Numbered from the stretch's first letter, positions 1-9,193 are shown. The stretch: 64,000 nucleotides of DNA from SZUA-430 sp034440175 (GCA_034440175.1 JAWXBO010000134.1:1-64000), one strand, 5' to 3'. Program-made: numbers and translations. The notes: a model not told the origin generated them from the letters alone.

Positions 1-81
1 CGCGTAATTGTTATGGGGGCGCGAGACGACACGCTGTCGGACTTCGCGCGGAGCCTGTTGGAGCAATTGCGTTTGGCATAG
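1..81 (+). CDS. C-terminal end of an unidentified protein (partial)
   Basis: An open frame enters from the left edge and stops at TAG 79-81, giving 26 residues that contain VIVMGARDD and end in EQLRLA. The short Gly-Ala-Arg-Asp turn followed by an amphipathic helix resembles the C-terminus of some Mur-ligase-like enzymes, but this is only an impression. The palindromic repeat that follows at once, and the convergent glnE, suggest that this is a real gene end. The function cannot be assigned from this fragment. Confidence 0.4.
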   Translation, partial: RVIVMGARDDTLSDFARSLLEQLRLA

Positions 82-84
82 GCG

Positions 85-220
85 GCCCCCATCCCCTGCA
101 GCAGTAAGAACTGCGCAGGGACTTCCCCCCGCAAGCGGGGGCAGACACCAGTTTTTCTTTCTGCACCCGCTTGCGGGGGAAGTGGCTGCGCGCCGTTAGG
201 CGCCGCTGACGATGGGGGGC
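85..220. repeat. Palindromic intergenic repeat, copy 1 of 5
   Basis: An element of about 136 bp with ends reading GCCCCCATC and GATGGGGGGC. It has an internal inverted pair built on CCCCGCAAGCGGGG and CCCGCTTGCGGGGG, separated by a short AT-richer spacer. Close relatives lie at 5024, 46021, 47021 and 49104, all intergenic. It sits between the end of the first gene and the end of glnE, so it could act as a bidirectional RNA hairpin. It has no coding capacity. Confidence 0.85.
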
Positions 221-230
221 TGTGCCCTCT

Positions 231-3119
231 CTAGCCGATTAATTTCGAGAAAATGACGCGCGTGTCGGCTTCGATGATCTGCAATTGGCTTTCAACTTCG
301 GCAAATGATGCGGCTTGTGCGGCCTTTGTGATCAACGCGCGCAGGGATGCAGATGCATCGCCGGGGCGGAACGGGCCTTCGATCGTCAACCTCAGAATTT
401 GCGTTAATGCCTGATACAATCGGGTGGCGCGGTGCAGCCGCTCACTCATTCCCTTGTCGAAAGCGGCGATGGTTGCGAGGTTCTTCAACGCATCGAGCGT
501 GTTGAAACTCAGCACGTTTGCATCGCGTGGCGCGTGGATCAGCTGCAGGGCCTGGACAATGAACTCGATGTCAAACAGACCACCTTTGATCTCCTTGAGG
601 TCCCACGGCGACTTACCAGGCCGCTCTTTATCCAGCCGCGCGCGCATGGAGGCAACATCGGCGAGGGTTTTGGCCTGATCCCGCCCGGCGGTCAGCGATT
701 TCCGGATCACGCCTTCAATGCGTCTGCCCAACTCCGGCGGCCCCGCAATAACCCGCGCGCGGGTGAGTGCGAGAAGTTCCCACGTCCAGGCTTCGCCGGC
801 CTGATAGTTGGTGAATGTCTCGAAGCTGACTGCGACGGGACCCTTGTTGCCGGACGGGCGCAAGCGCATGTCGACGTCGTAGAGACCGCCCTCGCCCGTC
901 GCCACCGTCAAGGCCGTAATCAGGCGCTGTGAGCGGCGGGCATAATATTGACTCGGCGATATGGGACGCGCGCCATCGGAGGTGTTGGCCGCCGGCCCAT
1001 GATCGTAGACTATGATCAGGTCTAGGTCGGACGCTGCAGTCATTTCACGGCCGCCCAAACGGCCCATTGCGATGACGGCCATGCCGCCGCCGGACACGTG
1101 CCCGTACGCCACGACAGCTTCGTCCTGGGTGGCGGTGTTGAGGGCACCGATGGCTACTTCCGCGATATCGGCAAAGGCATAGCCTGAAGCGATGCCGTCA
1201 ATTTCCCCGCGCAGCAACTGTAAGCCAACGCGAAACTGCTGGTCTTTTGTCCAGCGCCGCACGATGTCCAGCTTCTCCTCGTACGTCTTTGCTCCACGCA
1301 TCAATGGGGCGAGACTGTCGTCGAGCTCTGCCTTCACCGGTTGATGGCGCAGGAAGTCGATGTCAATCAGAACGTCGAGCAGGCCGGGGCGCGCCGCAAG
1401 GTGATCGGCGAGACGGGGCGCGGTGCCTACGATTTCGGCAATCAACCCCAACAAACGCGGATTGGAATAGAGCAAGGCAAAGACCTGGACGCCGGACGGC
1501 AGGCCTTCCAGGAATTTATCGAAGCGGGTAAAAGCGATGTCGGGGTTTGCGGTTTTGCCCAGTGCCTCCAGCAGCAGCGGCATCAATGCTGTCAGTTTTT
1601 CGCGCGCCCGTTCGCTGCGGGTCGCACGGACCCGGCCATGGTGCCAGCCGCGAATCGTCGCCGAAAGCGCGCCCGGTTGCGAGAATCCCAATTTGCGCAG
1701 GGTCTCGATTGTTTCAGGGTCATCATCAACACCGGTAAACACCAGACTGCCGGTGGCCTCGGACAGTGAAGGCTCACTCTCAAACAGTTTGGCGTAGTGC
1801 GATTGAACTTTTGACAAATGCCCGCGAAGCGACTGCGAAAAATCATGCGTGCTGGCGTCACCCATGAAGCGGGCCGCGTTGTCCAGTCCCTCCGGGTGTT
1901 TGGGCAAAGTGTGGGTCTGTTCATCTTCGATCATCTGCAGGCGATGTTCGAGGGTGCGCAGGTACTCGTAAGCTGAGGTCAAATCTGATCGCGCTTCATC
2001 GGCCACAATATTGCGAGACGCCAGGGCCGCGAGGGCGTCCACTGTGCGCGCGTTCCGCAACGATGGAATACGCCCACCGAGGATCAGCTGCTGTGTTTGG
2101 GCGAAGAACTCGATCTCGCGAATGCCGCCGCGGCCAAGTTTGATGTTGTGGCCGGCAATGGCGATTTTACTGTGCCCGGCCTGGGCGTGAATTTGGCGCT
2201 TGATCGAGTGAATGTCTTCGATGGCGGCATAGTCCAGATATTTGCGCCACACGAAAGGCTGCAGATTGGTCAGAAACTCTTCGCCTTCCTGAATGTCGCC
2301 GCCGCAGACGCGCGCTTTGATCATCGCTGCGCGCTCCCAGTTCTGACCCATTGTCTCGTAGTAGCTTTCGGCGGCACGCGTTGAGACGGCGATTTGCGTT
2401 GACCCCGCATCGGGCCGCAAGCGCAGATCGCAGCGGAACACGTAACCGTCCACCGTCGTCTCCTGCATGAGGGCGACCGTGGTCTGGGTCAGGCGAACCG
2501 CAAACTCGCGCGGTTCGACGCTCTGGGTCACGGGCAGACGATCGGGATTGAAGTAGCAGCTGAAGTCAATGTCGCTGGAGTAGTTGAGTTCGAAGGCTCC
2601 GTACTTGCCCATGGCCAGGAAGAATAACCCGCTGTCCACTTCCGGGCGGTCCTGGGAGTGCGGCGCGAAGCGTCCGCGCGTGACGGCTTCGCGCATTGCA
2701 AATCGCAGCGATGCGGCTAACGTGCTGTCAGCCAGTTCAGTCAGGGCGCGGGTGATTTCGGTCAGCGACCAGACGCCGCCGGTGTCGGCGAACGCAATCA
2801 GCAACGAAGCGCGGCGCTTGGTTTCGCGCAGCAGTGTCATCATTTCAGCGCGCTGCAGTGTCCCCGTGTTATCGAGACCTGCCAGCATAGTGCGCAATGC
2901 GAGTTCCGGCGCGCCGGACAGATCCTGTTCCAACCGGTCCGCGTCCCTTTCCATCAGGCCTGCGAGATACGGGCTGTTGGAGGCAACGGCCGCAACGAGA
3001 TCGCGCAAGGGGCCATGCCCTGCTCTGGCGCCGAGCGCGCCGAGAACGCGGGTGGCACGGTTCGCGTCAAAAATCTGCGGGGCGCGGGTTATACGCGCAG
3101 CGAAAGCGTTAAGCGACAC
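231..3119 (-). CDS. glnE: Bifunctional glutamine synthetase adenylyltransferase / adenylyl-removing enzyme
   Basis: GlnE adenylylates glutamine synthetase to switch it off and removes the AMP again, under control of PII proteins, linking nitrogen status to GS activity in the cytoplasm. The 962-residue length is normal for the family. Two nucleotidyltransferase domains are visible. The N-terminal (adenylyl-removing) half carries NYSSDIDFSCYF near residue 180, and the C-terminal (adenylylating) half carries AASDLDLIIVYD near residue 700. The ATG directly abuts the stop of the upstream VOC gene (TAG 3120-3122), so the two are probably co-transcribed. No lesion is visible. Confidence 0.97.
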   Translation of the reverse strand: MSLNAFAARITRAPQIFDANRATRVLGALGARAGHGPLRDLVAAVASNSPYLAGLMERDADRLEQDLSGAPELALRTMLAGLDNTGTLQRAEMMTLLRETKRRASLLIAFADTGGVWSLTEITRALTELADSTLAASLRFAMREAVTRGRFAPHSQDRPEVDSGLFFLAMGKYGAFELNYSSDIDFSCYFNPDRLPVTQSVEPREFAVRLTQTTVALMQETTVDGYVFRCDLRLRPDAGSTQIAVSTRAAESYYETMGQNWERAAMIKARVCGGDIQEGEEFLTNLQPFVWRKYLDYAAIEDIHSIKRQIHAQAGHSKIAIAGHNIKLGRGGIREIEFFAQTQQLILGGRIPSLRNARTVDALAALASRNIVADEARSDLTSAYEYLRTLEHRLQMIEDEQTHTLPKHPEGLDNAARFMGDASTHDFSQSLRGHLSKVQSHYAKLFESEPSLSEATGSLVFTGVDDDPETIETLRKLGFSQPGALSATIRGWHHGRVRATRSERAREKLTALMPLLLEALGKTANPDIAFTRFDKFLEGLPSGVQVFALLYSNPRLLGLIAEIVGTAPRLADHLAARPGLLDVLIDIDFLRHQPVKAELDDSLAPLMRGAKTYEEKLDIVRRWTKDQQFRVGLQLLRGEIDGIASGYAFADIAEVAIGALNTATQDEAVVAYGHVSGGGMAVIAMGRLGGREMTAASDLDLIIVYDHGPAANTSDGARPISPSQYYARRSQRLITALTVATGEGGLYDVDMRLRPSGNKGPVAVSFETFTNYQAGEAWTWELLALTRARVIAGPPELGRRIEGVIRKSLTAGRDQAKTLADVASMRARLDKERPGKSPWDLKEIKGGLFDIEFIVQALQLIHAPRDANVLSFNTLDALKNLATIAAFDKGMSERLHRATRLYQALTQILRLTIEGPFRPGDASASLRALITKAAQAASFAEVESQLQIIEADTRVIFSKLIG

Positions 3120-3581
3120 CTAGCCCCGGTGCTCGGTTCCCGCTTCAACGAAGCAGAGCGCGTTGAACCATGGGTCATCGACGTAAAACGAGCGTTCTCC
3201 CGATGGGCGGACCACGATCGCGCCACCAGCTTTTTCATGGACCATTTCGAGCGAGAGGCATTTGAGCTTTTTGGCACGCTTATGGACGGCTTCGAGGTTG
3301 GCCACAGAAAAATAGAGCGACTTTGCCGATGTGTGCGAAGGCCTTGACGCCGATACGTCTATGACCTGAAGGATGACAGGGCCGCAATCGAAGTAGAGCC
3401 TGGAACGGGGAAGTTTGCGGCCCTCGATACCCAAAAGCGCGGCATAGAATTTCCCCGCTTGCTCCAGGTTTGTGACTTCGACCGTCATTCGGAAGAACAC
3501 CGGCGTGTCGGTTTTTGCGGTCTTTTTTTCAGGCGCCGTTTCGGCAGTTACTTTCGATTTTGGTTTCGCTTTAGCCGGCAT
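3120..3581 (-). CDS. VOC (glyoxalase/bleomycin-resistance) family protein
   Basis: A 153-residue protein with a Lys/Ala/Pro-rich N-terminal tail of about 28 residues. One vicinal-oxygen-chelate fold follows: FFRMTVEVTNLEQAGKFYAALLG at the start of the first beta-alpha-beta unit, and GGAIVVRPSGERSFYVDDPWFNALCFVE at the end of the second. VOC proteins are metal-dependent lyases, dioxygenases or resistance proteins; the substrate cannot be told here. It lies immediately upstream of glnE with no gap. The basic tail is unusual for the fold and could be a slightly mis-called start, but no better Met lies inside. Confidence 0.8.
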   Translation of the reverse strand: MPAKAKPKSKVTAETAPEKKTAKTDTPVFFRMTVEVTNLEQAGKFYAALLGIEGRKLPRSRLYFDCGPVILQVIDVSASRPSHTSAKSLYFSVANLEAVHKRAKKLKCLSLEMVHEKAGGAIVVRPSGERSFYVDDPWFNALCFVEAGTEHRG

Positions 3582-3725
3582 AGCAATATGTCCCGTTATA
3601 CATTGGCTGCAATCTACCCAATTGGCAGACCGGAGTCCTGAGGAAGTTTACGCTTTTCACCATTTCCATATGGTTTACCACCGGTTAGATTGTTGCGCAC
3701 CTGGGTAATCATAGTTGAGACCGCG

Positions 3726-4928
3726 ATGACTGCGAAACACAAGGCTGACCTCGATTCCGGCACTTTCAATTGGGAGGATCCGCTGCTGCTAAACGAGCAG
3801 CTGACGGAAGAAGAACGATTGATTGCCAAATCGAGCCACGACTATGCGCAGGGCAAGCTTATGCCGCGCGTCCTGGAGGCGAATCGCCGGGAGCATTTTG
3901 ATACCAAAATCATGCGTGAAATGGGCGAGATGGGGCTGCTCGGCATCACGATCCCCGAAAGTTATGGTGGTGCCGGGCTGGGGTATGTCGCTTACGGGCT
4001 GGCGGCGCGCGAGGTCGAGCGCGTCGATTCCGGATATCGCTCGGCGATGAGTGTGCAGTCGAGCCTGGTCATGCATCCGATTTTTGCGTTTGGTAGTGAG
4101 GACCAACGGCGCCAGTTTTTGCCCAAGCTCGCCAGCGGCGAAATGATCGGGTGTTTTGGTCTGACTGAGCCCGACCATGGCAGCGACCCGGGTGCGATGA
4201 TCACGCGCGCCAAGGCAGCACCCGGTGGGTTCATTCTGCAAGGTTCGAAGAACTGGATCACCAACGCGCCGGTGGCCGATATTGCCGTTGTGTGGGCGAA
4301 GACCGACGACGGTGTCATTCGCGGCTTTATTGTCGAGCGATCATTTAAAGGCTTCACTACGCCCAGGATCGAAGGAAAATTTTCGTTGCGCGCGTCGGTG
4401 ACCGGTCAGATTTCGCTTGATGATGTCTTTGTGCCGGAAGCCAACCATCTGCCGGATGTCAGCGGCTTGCGCGGTCCATTCTCGTGCTTGAACCGGGCCC
4501 GTTATGGCATCGCCTGGGGCGTCATGGGGGCGGCTGAGTTCTGCTGGCACCGGGCGCGTCAGTATGCGCTTGACCGGAAACAATTCGGCCGCCCGTTGGC
4601 GGCGACGCAACTGATCCAGAAGAAACTCGCCGACATGCAAACCGAGATCACGCTTGGAACGGCGGCGGTGCTGCAGTTGGGACGTCTGATTGAAGCGGGC
4701 AAGGCCTCGCCGCCTGCGGTATCACTGCTCAAGCGGAACAATTGCGGCAAGGCACTCGACATTGCGCGTCAGGCCCGCGACATTCATGGCGGCAATGGAA
4801 TTTCGGATGAGTATCATGTCATCCGCCATCTGATGAACCTCGAGACCGTCAACACCTACGAGGGTACGCACGATGTCCATGCCCTGATTTTGGGACGGGC
4901 GCAGACGGGAATCCAGGCGTTCTTTTGA
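3726..4928 (+). CDS. gcdH: Acyl-CoA dehydrogenase, glutaryl-CoA dehydrogenase type
   Basis: Predicted FAD-dependent oxidative decarboxylation of glutaryl-CoA to crotonyl-CoA, in lysine, tryptophan and aromatic catabolism. The 400 residues cover the N-terminal helical, middle beta and C-terminal helical domains. CFGLTEPDHGSDPG and KNWITNAPVAD mark the FAD-binding middle domain. NTYEGTHDVHALILGRA at the C-terminus carries the catalytic Glu in the exact context typical of GCDH. The ATG at 3726 was chosen over an upstream in-frame start at 3690 because family members start close to here. It stands alone between a divergent VOC gene and a repeat. Confidence 0.92.
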   Translation: MTAKHKADLDSGTFNWEDPLLLNEQLTEEERLIAKSSHDYAQGKLMPRVLEANRREHFDTKIMREMGEMGLLGITIPESYGGAGLGYVAYGLAAREVERVDSGYRSAMSVQSSLVMHPIFAFGSEDQRRQFLPKLASGEMIGCFGLTEPDHGSDPGAMITRAKAAPGGFILQGSKNWITNAPVADIAVVWAKTDDGVIRGFIVERSFKGFTTPRIEGKFSLRASVTGQISLDDVFVPEANHLPDVSGLRGPFSCLNRARYGIAWGVMGAAEFCWHRARQYALDRKQFGRPLAATQLIQKKLADMQTEITLGTAAVLQLGRLIEAGKASPPAVSLLKRNNCGKALDIARQARDIHGGNGISDEYHVIRHLMNLETVNTYEGTHDVHALILGRAQTGIQAFF

Positions 4929-5023
4929 GCCAACGTTCGGACTCATTTATGTGCATCCGGTATCGAGGCGAATACCAGTGGCCGGAATTTTCGATATGCG
5001 CCAGTCGACCTTGCGCGGCACTT

Positions 5024-5158
5024 CCCCCCATCGTCTGCAGCCGCTAACGCGGCGCAGTCACTTCCCCCGCAAGCGGGGGCAGACACCAGATTTTCTGGTC
5101 TTCCTCCGCTTGCGGGGGAAGTCCCTGCGCAGCCCTTGTGGCTCGCAGGGGATGGGGG
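5024..5158. repeat. Palindromic intergenic repeat, copy 2 of 5
   Basis: The same family as the element at 85-220 but in inverted orientation: it starts CCCCCCATCGTCTGCAG and ends GGGGATGGGGG. The inner arms CCCCCGCAAGCGGGGG and CCGCTTGCGGGGGAAG pair with each other. It occupies about half of the 284-bp gap between gcdH and the small membrane-protein gene. Nothing else is visible in that gap. Confidence 0.85.
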
Positions 5159-5212
5159 ATAACGCGCGTAATTCCGCGTCTCTGCGTGGATTCATAAGTT
5201 TGTGGCGGAACA

Positions 5213-5470
5213 CTAGTGTTTCTTCCTGTCCTCCTCGTCATCGTCGTCGTCGATTCCGTCGAGGACGCCGACGCCCGCTCCGTCGTCACTGGATTTTTCG
5301 CCCTTGGAAATGTTGAGGACGCCACTGATGAAAAGCGCGATCAACGCGACAAGGCCCAAGATGATGGCGATGGCCACCCAGGAATTTCCTGTGATCGACG
5401 GCTGGGCTATTTCCGCCAGTGCCGGCGCCGCAGTTGTCAAAAACAGCGCAATTACCAATATTCGTTTCAT
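5213..5470 (-). CDS. Small secreted/membrane protein with poly-Asp tail
   Basis: 85 residues. A signal peptide (MKRILVIALFLTTAAPALA) is followed by a short linker, one strong transmembrane segment (VAIAIILGLVALIALFISGVL) and an acidic C-terminus with DDDDDEED before a basic KKH end. The start at 5470 is used because it gives a clean signal peptide; a longer frame to 5521 does not. I do not recognise a family. It heads a run of minus-strand envelope genes (5213-6883) but the gaps give no proof of co-transcription. Confidence 0.65.
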   Translation of the reverse strand: MKRILVIALFLTTAAPALAEIAQPSITGNSWVAIAIILGLVALIALFISGVLNISKGEKSSDDGAGVGVLDGIDDDDDEEDRKKH

Positions 5471-5539
5471 AGCCGGTTGCCTCCTGCCCGCCATCATGAA
5501 CCTGCATTGTCTGCTTGCCAAGTGGCGGCATTGTGGCGG

Positions 5540-5989
5540 TTAATTTGTCTCGCATTTGCTGAACCAGGGCGGTTCGCCGCCGCCGCTGAACTTTCCGTTG
5601 CTGATCAGCTGCGTGCCGTCGTCCACCGTCGAACTCCACGTTTTTTGCCGGTTGCCCTCAAGTTTTGTGACAACGGTGACCATCGTATCGCCCGCCTTCT
5701 GGGTCCACTGAACGGATCCGCCGGGTAGTTCCTTGACATCGAGAAGCTCGGTTGTGCGGTCGAAGTTGGGGTCCATCAGCACCTGCTCTGTCGGCACGCC
5801 ATTTGTGGGCGCGGTGTAAATCAGATGCGGGTTGTGGGTGTTGTAAGGGCGGAAGCAATCCTGGGCCCAGCGGCCGGGCAAGCCCAGTTTTTCAAGAATG
5901 GCACTGCCGACGCCGGGGGCTTGGGGGGATTGCGAGCCGCAGGCGGCAAGCGTCACCAGGCCGATGGTGATGAAGGTGCTTAAACGCAT
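5540..5989 (-). CDS. Predicted lipoprotein of unknown function
   Basis: 149 residues. The N-terminus MRLSTFITIGLVTLAAC is a lipoprotein signal peptide with the lipobox LAAC and lipid-carrying Cys17. The mature part is globular, with a Cys pair (CFRPYN near the middle, and KCETN at the C-terminus) that may form a disulfide. The ATG has a GGGGAC ribosome site upstream. The family is not recognised. It lies between two other membrane or secreted proteins on the same strand. Confidence 0.7.
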   Translation of the reverse strand: MRLSTFITIGLVTLAACGSQSPQAPGVGSAILEKLGLPGRWAQDCFRPYNTHNPHLIYTAPTNGVPTEQVLMDPNFDRTTELLDVKELPGGSVQWTQKAGDTMVTVVTKLEGNRQKTWSSTVDDGTQLISNGKFSGGGEPPWFSKCETN

Positions 5990-6004
5990 TTTTGTGTCCC
6001 CGCT

Positions 6005-6883
6005 TTAAGGCTCTGCAGTTGCTGGAATTTGTACCGGTTGAGATTTCCTAGCGGCAGCGTCAAGACGGTTTGTCAGCTCCAGCGCCAAGGCTTCGCGCTC
6101 ACCCGGTGGCAGCTTACGCGCGGCCTCGATGATGCGCCCAACAGGCCGCTCACGGTTAAAGCGCGAGACCAGTAGGCCGATGGCGCCAAAAACAAAAATT
6201 ACAATCCCGACCAAGGCCATGCCGACCAGCACCAAGGCAGCTGCTTCGCCACCCTGCGCCACTACTGCGATGACGGGTTCGAACATCTGCGGGTGAAACG
6301 CCCATGTCATTAAAGTGTTGATGGCGACGAAACTGAATGATGCGAGTGCCAGGGCCAAGACTGTGTGCGAGCGCGTGTGGCGGTTGAGGAGGATGCCTGC
6401 AAAGATTGCCGCAATCGCATTGAGGGGCATCACGGTAAAGAGGCTGGCTGTGGCGGCCGCTTCGTTCACCGTTGCGGGGTCCAGGTTCTGAAGACCTGGG
6501 CCGTCGAATGCCGCAAAAAGGACGCCGATCGATATGCCGGACAACAGCGAGACAAACTGATTCCAGCCAAAGAGAACCGCAGCAGCCACCACACCCGCAA
6601 CGTACCAGGGCGTAGAGTCATGTTTTACCGGTTGCTGATGGATCGTTAAGCGGGCGAGGTTTTGCTTGTAGGTTCGATGGATGAGCGGGAAGGCCGCGAA
6701 ACTTATGCCTATAAAATAGTCGCGGAGTTTCGGATCAAGAAACTCGAACTCGCGAATGACGGGGGCACCAACCTGGACCAGCACGAGAACTGAAAGCAGC
6801 GACAACGCCAGCGCCCAAAATTCATGCGAGTTGGCCGGCAACCACAGTGAACGGCGGCGATGCGGCGGAGGCAGGTCGTCCAT
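6005..6883 (-). CDS. Multi-pass inner-membrane protein, unknown function
   Basis: 292 residues starting MDDLPPPHRRRS; an upstream extension to 7000 lacks hydrophobic or conserved character. Roughly six to seven transmembrane segments are visible, including ALALSLLSVLVLVQVG near residue 25 and VLVGMALVGIVIFVFGAIGLLV near 225. A cytoplasmic tail contains AARKLPPGEREALALELTNRL, a helix like those that follow membrane domains in small regulators. No catalytic motif is recognised. It is divergent from the lipoprotein gene at 7069, so the 185 bp between them should hold both promoters. Confidence 0.7.
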   Translation of the reverse strand: MDDLPPPHRRRSLWLPANSHEFWALALSLLSVLVLVQVGAPVIREFEFLDPKLRDYFIGISFAAFPLIHRTYKQNLARLTIHQQPVKHDSTPWYVAGVVAAAVLFGWNQFVSLLSGISIGVLFAAFDGPGLQNLDPATVNEAAATASLFTVMPLNAIAAIFAGILLNRHTRSHTVLALALASFSFVAINTLMTWAFHPQMFEPVIAVVAQGGEAAALVLVGMALVGIVIFVFGAIGLLVSRFNRERPVGRIIEAARKLPPGEREALALELTNRLDAAARKSQPVQIPATAEP

Positions 6884-7068
6884 AGAAATCCCCTTGGGCC
6901 AATGTGTGCGGAGCGGTTGCGATAGAGGCGGTGCCAAAACTAGCCTGCGTCGGGCGAGCGGGCAATTGACGTTCTGCATTGGCGCCCGCGTGTTGCACAA
7001 ATGTTTAAGGATTGGGCGGACACTCGGCTGGCTTTGCGAATCAATCCTGATTTTGAAGGAGTTTGCCC

Positions 7069-7449
7069 GTGCGCCTTGCCTTTGCCGTTCTGGTTTTGCT
7101 TGGGCTTGCGGGCTGTGCGTACCCGCAATACGTCAATGACGAGTATCGCTATATCCCGCTGACTAATTTTGCCTACGAGAACCGGTCGTTCCGCATTTTC
7201 GACAAGCCAAGTGCGGGCAAGATGGTCATCACGTCGAGCCTCACCACTTCAGTCAGCGATGTCGTGATCCGCACGACGACGTTTGGCAAGTATAACAACA
7301 GCGTGGAGCGGCAAACGCTTGAGAGCGCGGTTGCAGCCTATCTTGCGGGGCAAGGCCGCAGATGTGTCGTCACGGGCAGCAGCCTGATGTACGATCCGCA
7401 ATGGGAATTCACCTATAGCTGCGAGCTGAACTACACAGCAATGCCGTGA
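7069..7449 (+). CDS. Predicted lipoprotein, unknown function
   Basis: 126 residues starting with GTG at 7069, preceded at 8 bp by GAAGGA; the TTG at 7063 lies too close to that site. The N-terminus MRLAFAVLVLLGLAGC is a lipoprotein signal with lipobox LAGC. The mature domain has RRCVVTGSS and FTYSCEL, giving two Cys residues that could pair, and looks like a small beta-rich periplasmic domain. The family is not recognised. It is convergent with a possible 43-residue membrane peptide gene. Confidence 0.7.
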   Translation: MRLAFAVLVLLGLAGCAYPQYVNDEYRYIPLTNFAYENRSFRIFDKPSAGKMVITSSLTTSVSDVVIRTTTFGKYNNSVERQTLESAVAAYLAGQGRRCVVTGSSLMYDPQWEFTYSCELNYTAMP

Positions 7450-7456
7450 GGGCAAT

Positions 7457-7588
7457 TCATACGACGAAAGCGATGACCGCAAGCACAAGGACGGCGAGCG
7501 CCAACGATGCAAGCAGGACTTTCAGCATGGCGCCGTTGCCTACAATTACTGCACCCCGCGCCTTCAAAGACGAAAGAATTTCGCGCAT
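7457..7588 (-). CDS. Possible 43-residue single-span membrane peptide
   Basis: A short frame from ATG 7586-7588 to TGA 7457-7459. The ribosome-binding sequence GAGAGG lies 8 bp before the ATG. The peptide has an amphipathic start (MREILSSLKARG) and one long hydrophobic helix (LLASLALAVLVLAVIAFVV) ending at the stop. The layout of ribosome site, short soluble head and single span is typical of small bacterial membrane proteins, but there is no homology evidence. It fills the otherwise empty gap between the lipoprotein gene and paaE. Confidence 0.4.
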   Translation of the reverse strand: MREILSSLKARGAVIVGNGAMLKVLLASLALAVLVLAVIAFVV

Positions 7589-7659
7589 GCTGCCAACCTC
7601 TCATCTACCGCCGCGTTCTTGGATAACGCGGTAGTGAGAGATTTGTTCCCGCCAAATCA

Positions 7660-8742
7660 CTAAGCGTCGTAGTTAAGCGTGACCTCGTCGCTCGTCGGCA
7701 CGGCCTGGCAGGTGAGGACGAAGCCGTCGGCGACTTCTTGTGCACTTAGACCGTAATTTTTCTTCATCACAACGCTGCCCGAAGTTACGCGGGCGCGGCA
7801 TGTCGTGCAGACGCCGCCTTTGCAGGCGTAGGGTGCGGGCAGACCTGCGGCTTGAACGCTCTCAAGAATATTGCCCTTGGCGGCGATGAATGGAAGCCTG
7901 AGCCGCCGCCCGTCGATGGCGACGGTCAACATCGTGCCCGAGGCGTTGACTTCAAGCGCCCGGTTCGCCGCCACCTCCTCGGCCGAGAGTTCGCTGGTGG
8001 TGAAGCGCTCGACCAAAATTTTATCGCGCGCCACACCGCGCGCCGCCAATGCGGTTTCAGCTGCATCCATCATTGGTCCAGGACCGCAGATGAAAAACGC
8101 ATCCACCTGTTCCGTTTTCACGAGTGATGAAAACACCTCCTGGCACTTTGCGAGGTCCAGTCGGCCGTTGAAGAGTTCGATCTCCTCGGCTTCGTCTTCA
8201 AGGACGTGATAGACTTCGAGGCGGTCGAGATAGCGATTCTTCAGGCCCGCCAGTTCTTCCAAGAACATGATCGAAAGGGAGTCGCGATTGCCGTAGAGCA
8301 GCGTCAACCGGCTGCGCTGCTTTTCATGCAGGACCGATTTCAAAATCGAAAGCACCGGCGTAATCCCCGACCCTCCCGCAAGCGCCACATAAATGGGGGC
8401 GTCTCCCGCGGTCTCGGGTTCGACGAAGCGTCCCATCGGCGGCAAAACCTCAAGCTCCTGACCCACTTTGATGTGTTCGTTCGCCCAGGTCGAGAAGCGC
8501 CCGCTGCGCATGAGCTTCACGGCAATGCGCATTTCCCTTTCGTGAGCCGCAACACACACCGAATAAGTGCGCCGGATATCTTCGCCGTTGATGTCAGCTT
8601 TGAGTGTCAGATGCTGCCCCGCCTTGAAGGTGAAGGCATCGCGCAAAGCGGGCGGAACCTCAAAACGAAGGGACACCGCATCCGCCGTCTCACGGCGCAC
8701 TTGCGAAACCTTCAGCTTGTGAAATCCGGAGTTTATCGACAT
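7660..8742 (-). CDS. paaE: Phenylacetyl-CoA epoxidase, reductase subunit PaaE
   Basis: PaaE passes electrons from NADPH through FAD and a plant-type [2Fe-2S] cluster to the diiron subunit PaaA. Its 360 residues carry, in order, a ferredoxin-NADP reductase FAD domain (RRTYSVC near residue 59), an NAD(P) domain (GGSGITPVLSILKS near 125) and a C-terminal ferredoxin domain. The cluster ligands are in ACKGGVCTTCRARV near 305 and in LTCQAVP near 345. It is the last gene of paaABCDE, 4 bp after paaD. Confidence 0.95.
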   Translation of the reverse strand: MSINSGFHKLKVSQVRRETADAVSLRFEVPPALRDAFTFKAGQHLTLKADINGEDIRRTYSVCVAAHEREMRIAVKLMRSGRFSTWANEHIKVGQELEVLPPMGRFVEPETAGDAPIYVALAGGSGITPVLSILKSVLHEKQRSRLTLLYGNRDSLSIMFLEELAGLKNRYLDRLEVYHVLEDEAEEIELFNGRLDLAKCQEVFSSLVKTEQVDAFFICGPGPMMDAAETALAARGVARDKILVERFTTSELSAEEVAANRALEVNASGTMLTVAIDGRRLRLPFIAAKGNILESVQAAGLPAPYACKGGVCTTCRARVTSGSVVMKKNYGLSAQEVADGFVLTCQAVPTSDEVTLNYDA

Positions 8743-8746
8743 GAAC

Positions 8747-9193
8747 TTAATGGCACTTGAATTTGTCGAAGGGTTCGCCGCAGGCTAGGCAGCGGTGCAG
8801 CGCTTTGCAGGGTGTCGAGCCGAAGCGGCTGATCATTTCGGTGTGCGTTGAGGTGCAGCGCGGACATATGGCGTCTTCCTCGCGCGCGGAGCGGTCCGGC
8901 GGTGCGATACCAAAGGCGCGTAGTTTTTCGTGGCCTTCATCGCTGATCCAGTCCGTCGTCCATGGCGGCGCCAGCACAGTCTTGATGCCAAGATGTGCAT
9001 AGCCGGCGCGATCAAGTTCGGCGCGGATCGATTGCTCGATCATCAGCGTTGCCGGGCAACCCGTATAGGTCGGCGTGATTACGACCGCATCTGCGGTGAC
9101 GTCGCGCACGATCCCCAGATCAACGACCGACAGACATGGAATTTCTGGATCGGGCACGCGCGCCAGCACCTGAAGGACGCGCGCTTTCACCAT
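8747..9193 (-). CDS. paaD: Phenylacetyl-CoA epoxidase accessory protein PaaD
   Basis: PaaD is needed for activity of the PaaABCE epoxidase, probably in metal-cluster assembly. The 148 residues hold an N-terminal MIP18/DUF59 domain (DPEIPCLSVVDLGIVRDV, with the family Cys, and PTYTGCPA) and a C-terminal zinc-ribbon-like half with CPRC and CLACGEPF. The ATG overlaps the end of paaC by 7 bp, implying translational coupling. Confidence 0.94.
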   Translation of the reverse strand: MVKARVLQVLARVPDPEIPCLSVVDLGIVRDVTADAVVITPTYTGCPATLMIEQSIRAELDRAGYAHLGIKTVLAPPWTTDWISDEGHEKLRAFGIAPPDRSAREEDAICPRCTSTHTEMISRFGSTPCKALHRCLACGEPFDKFKCH

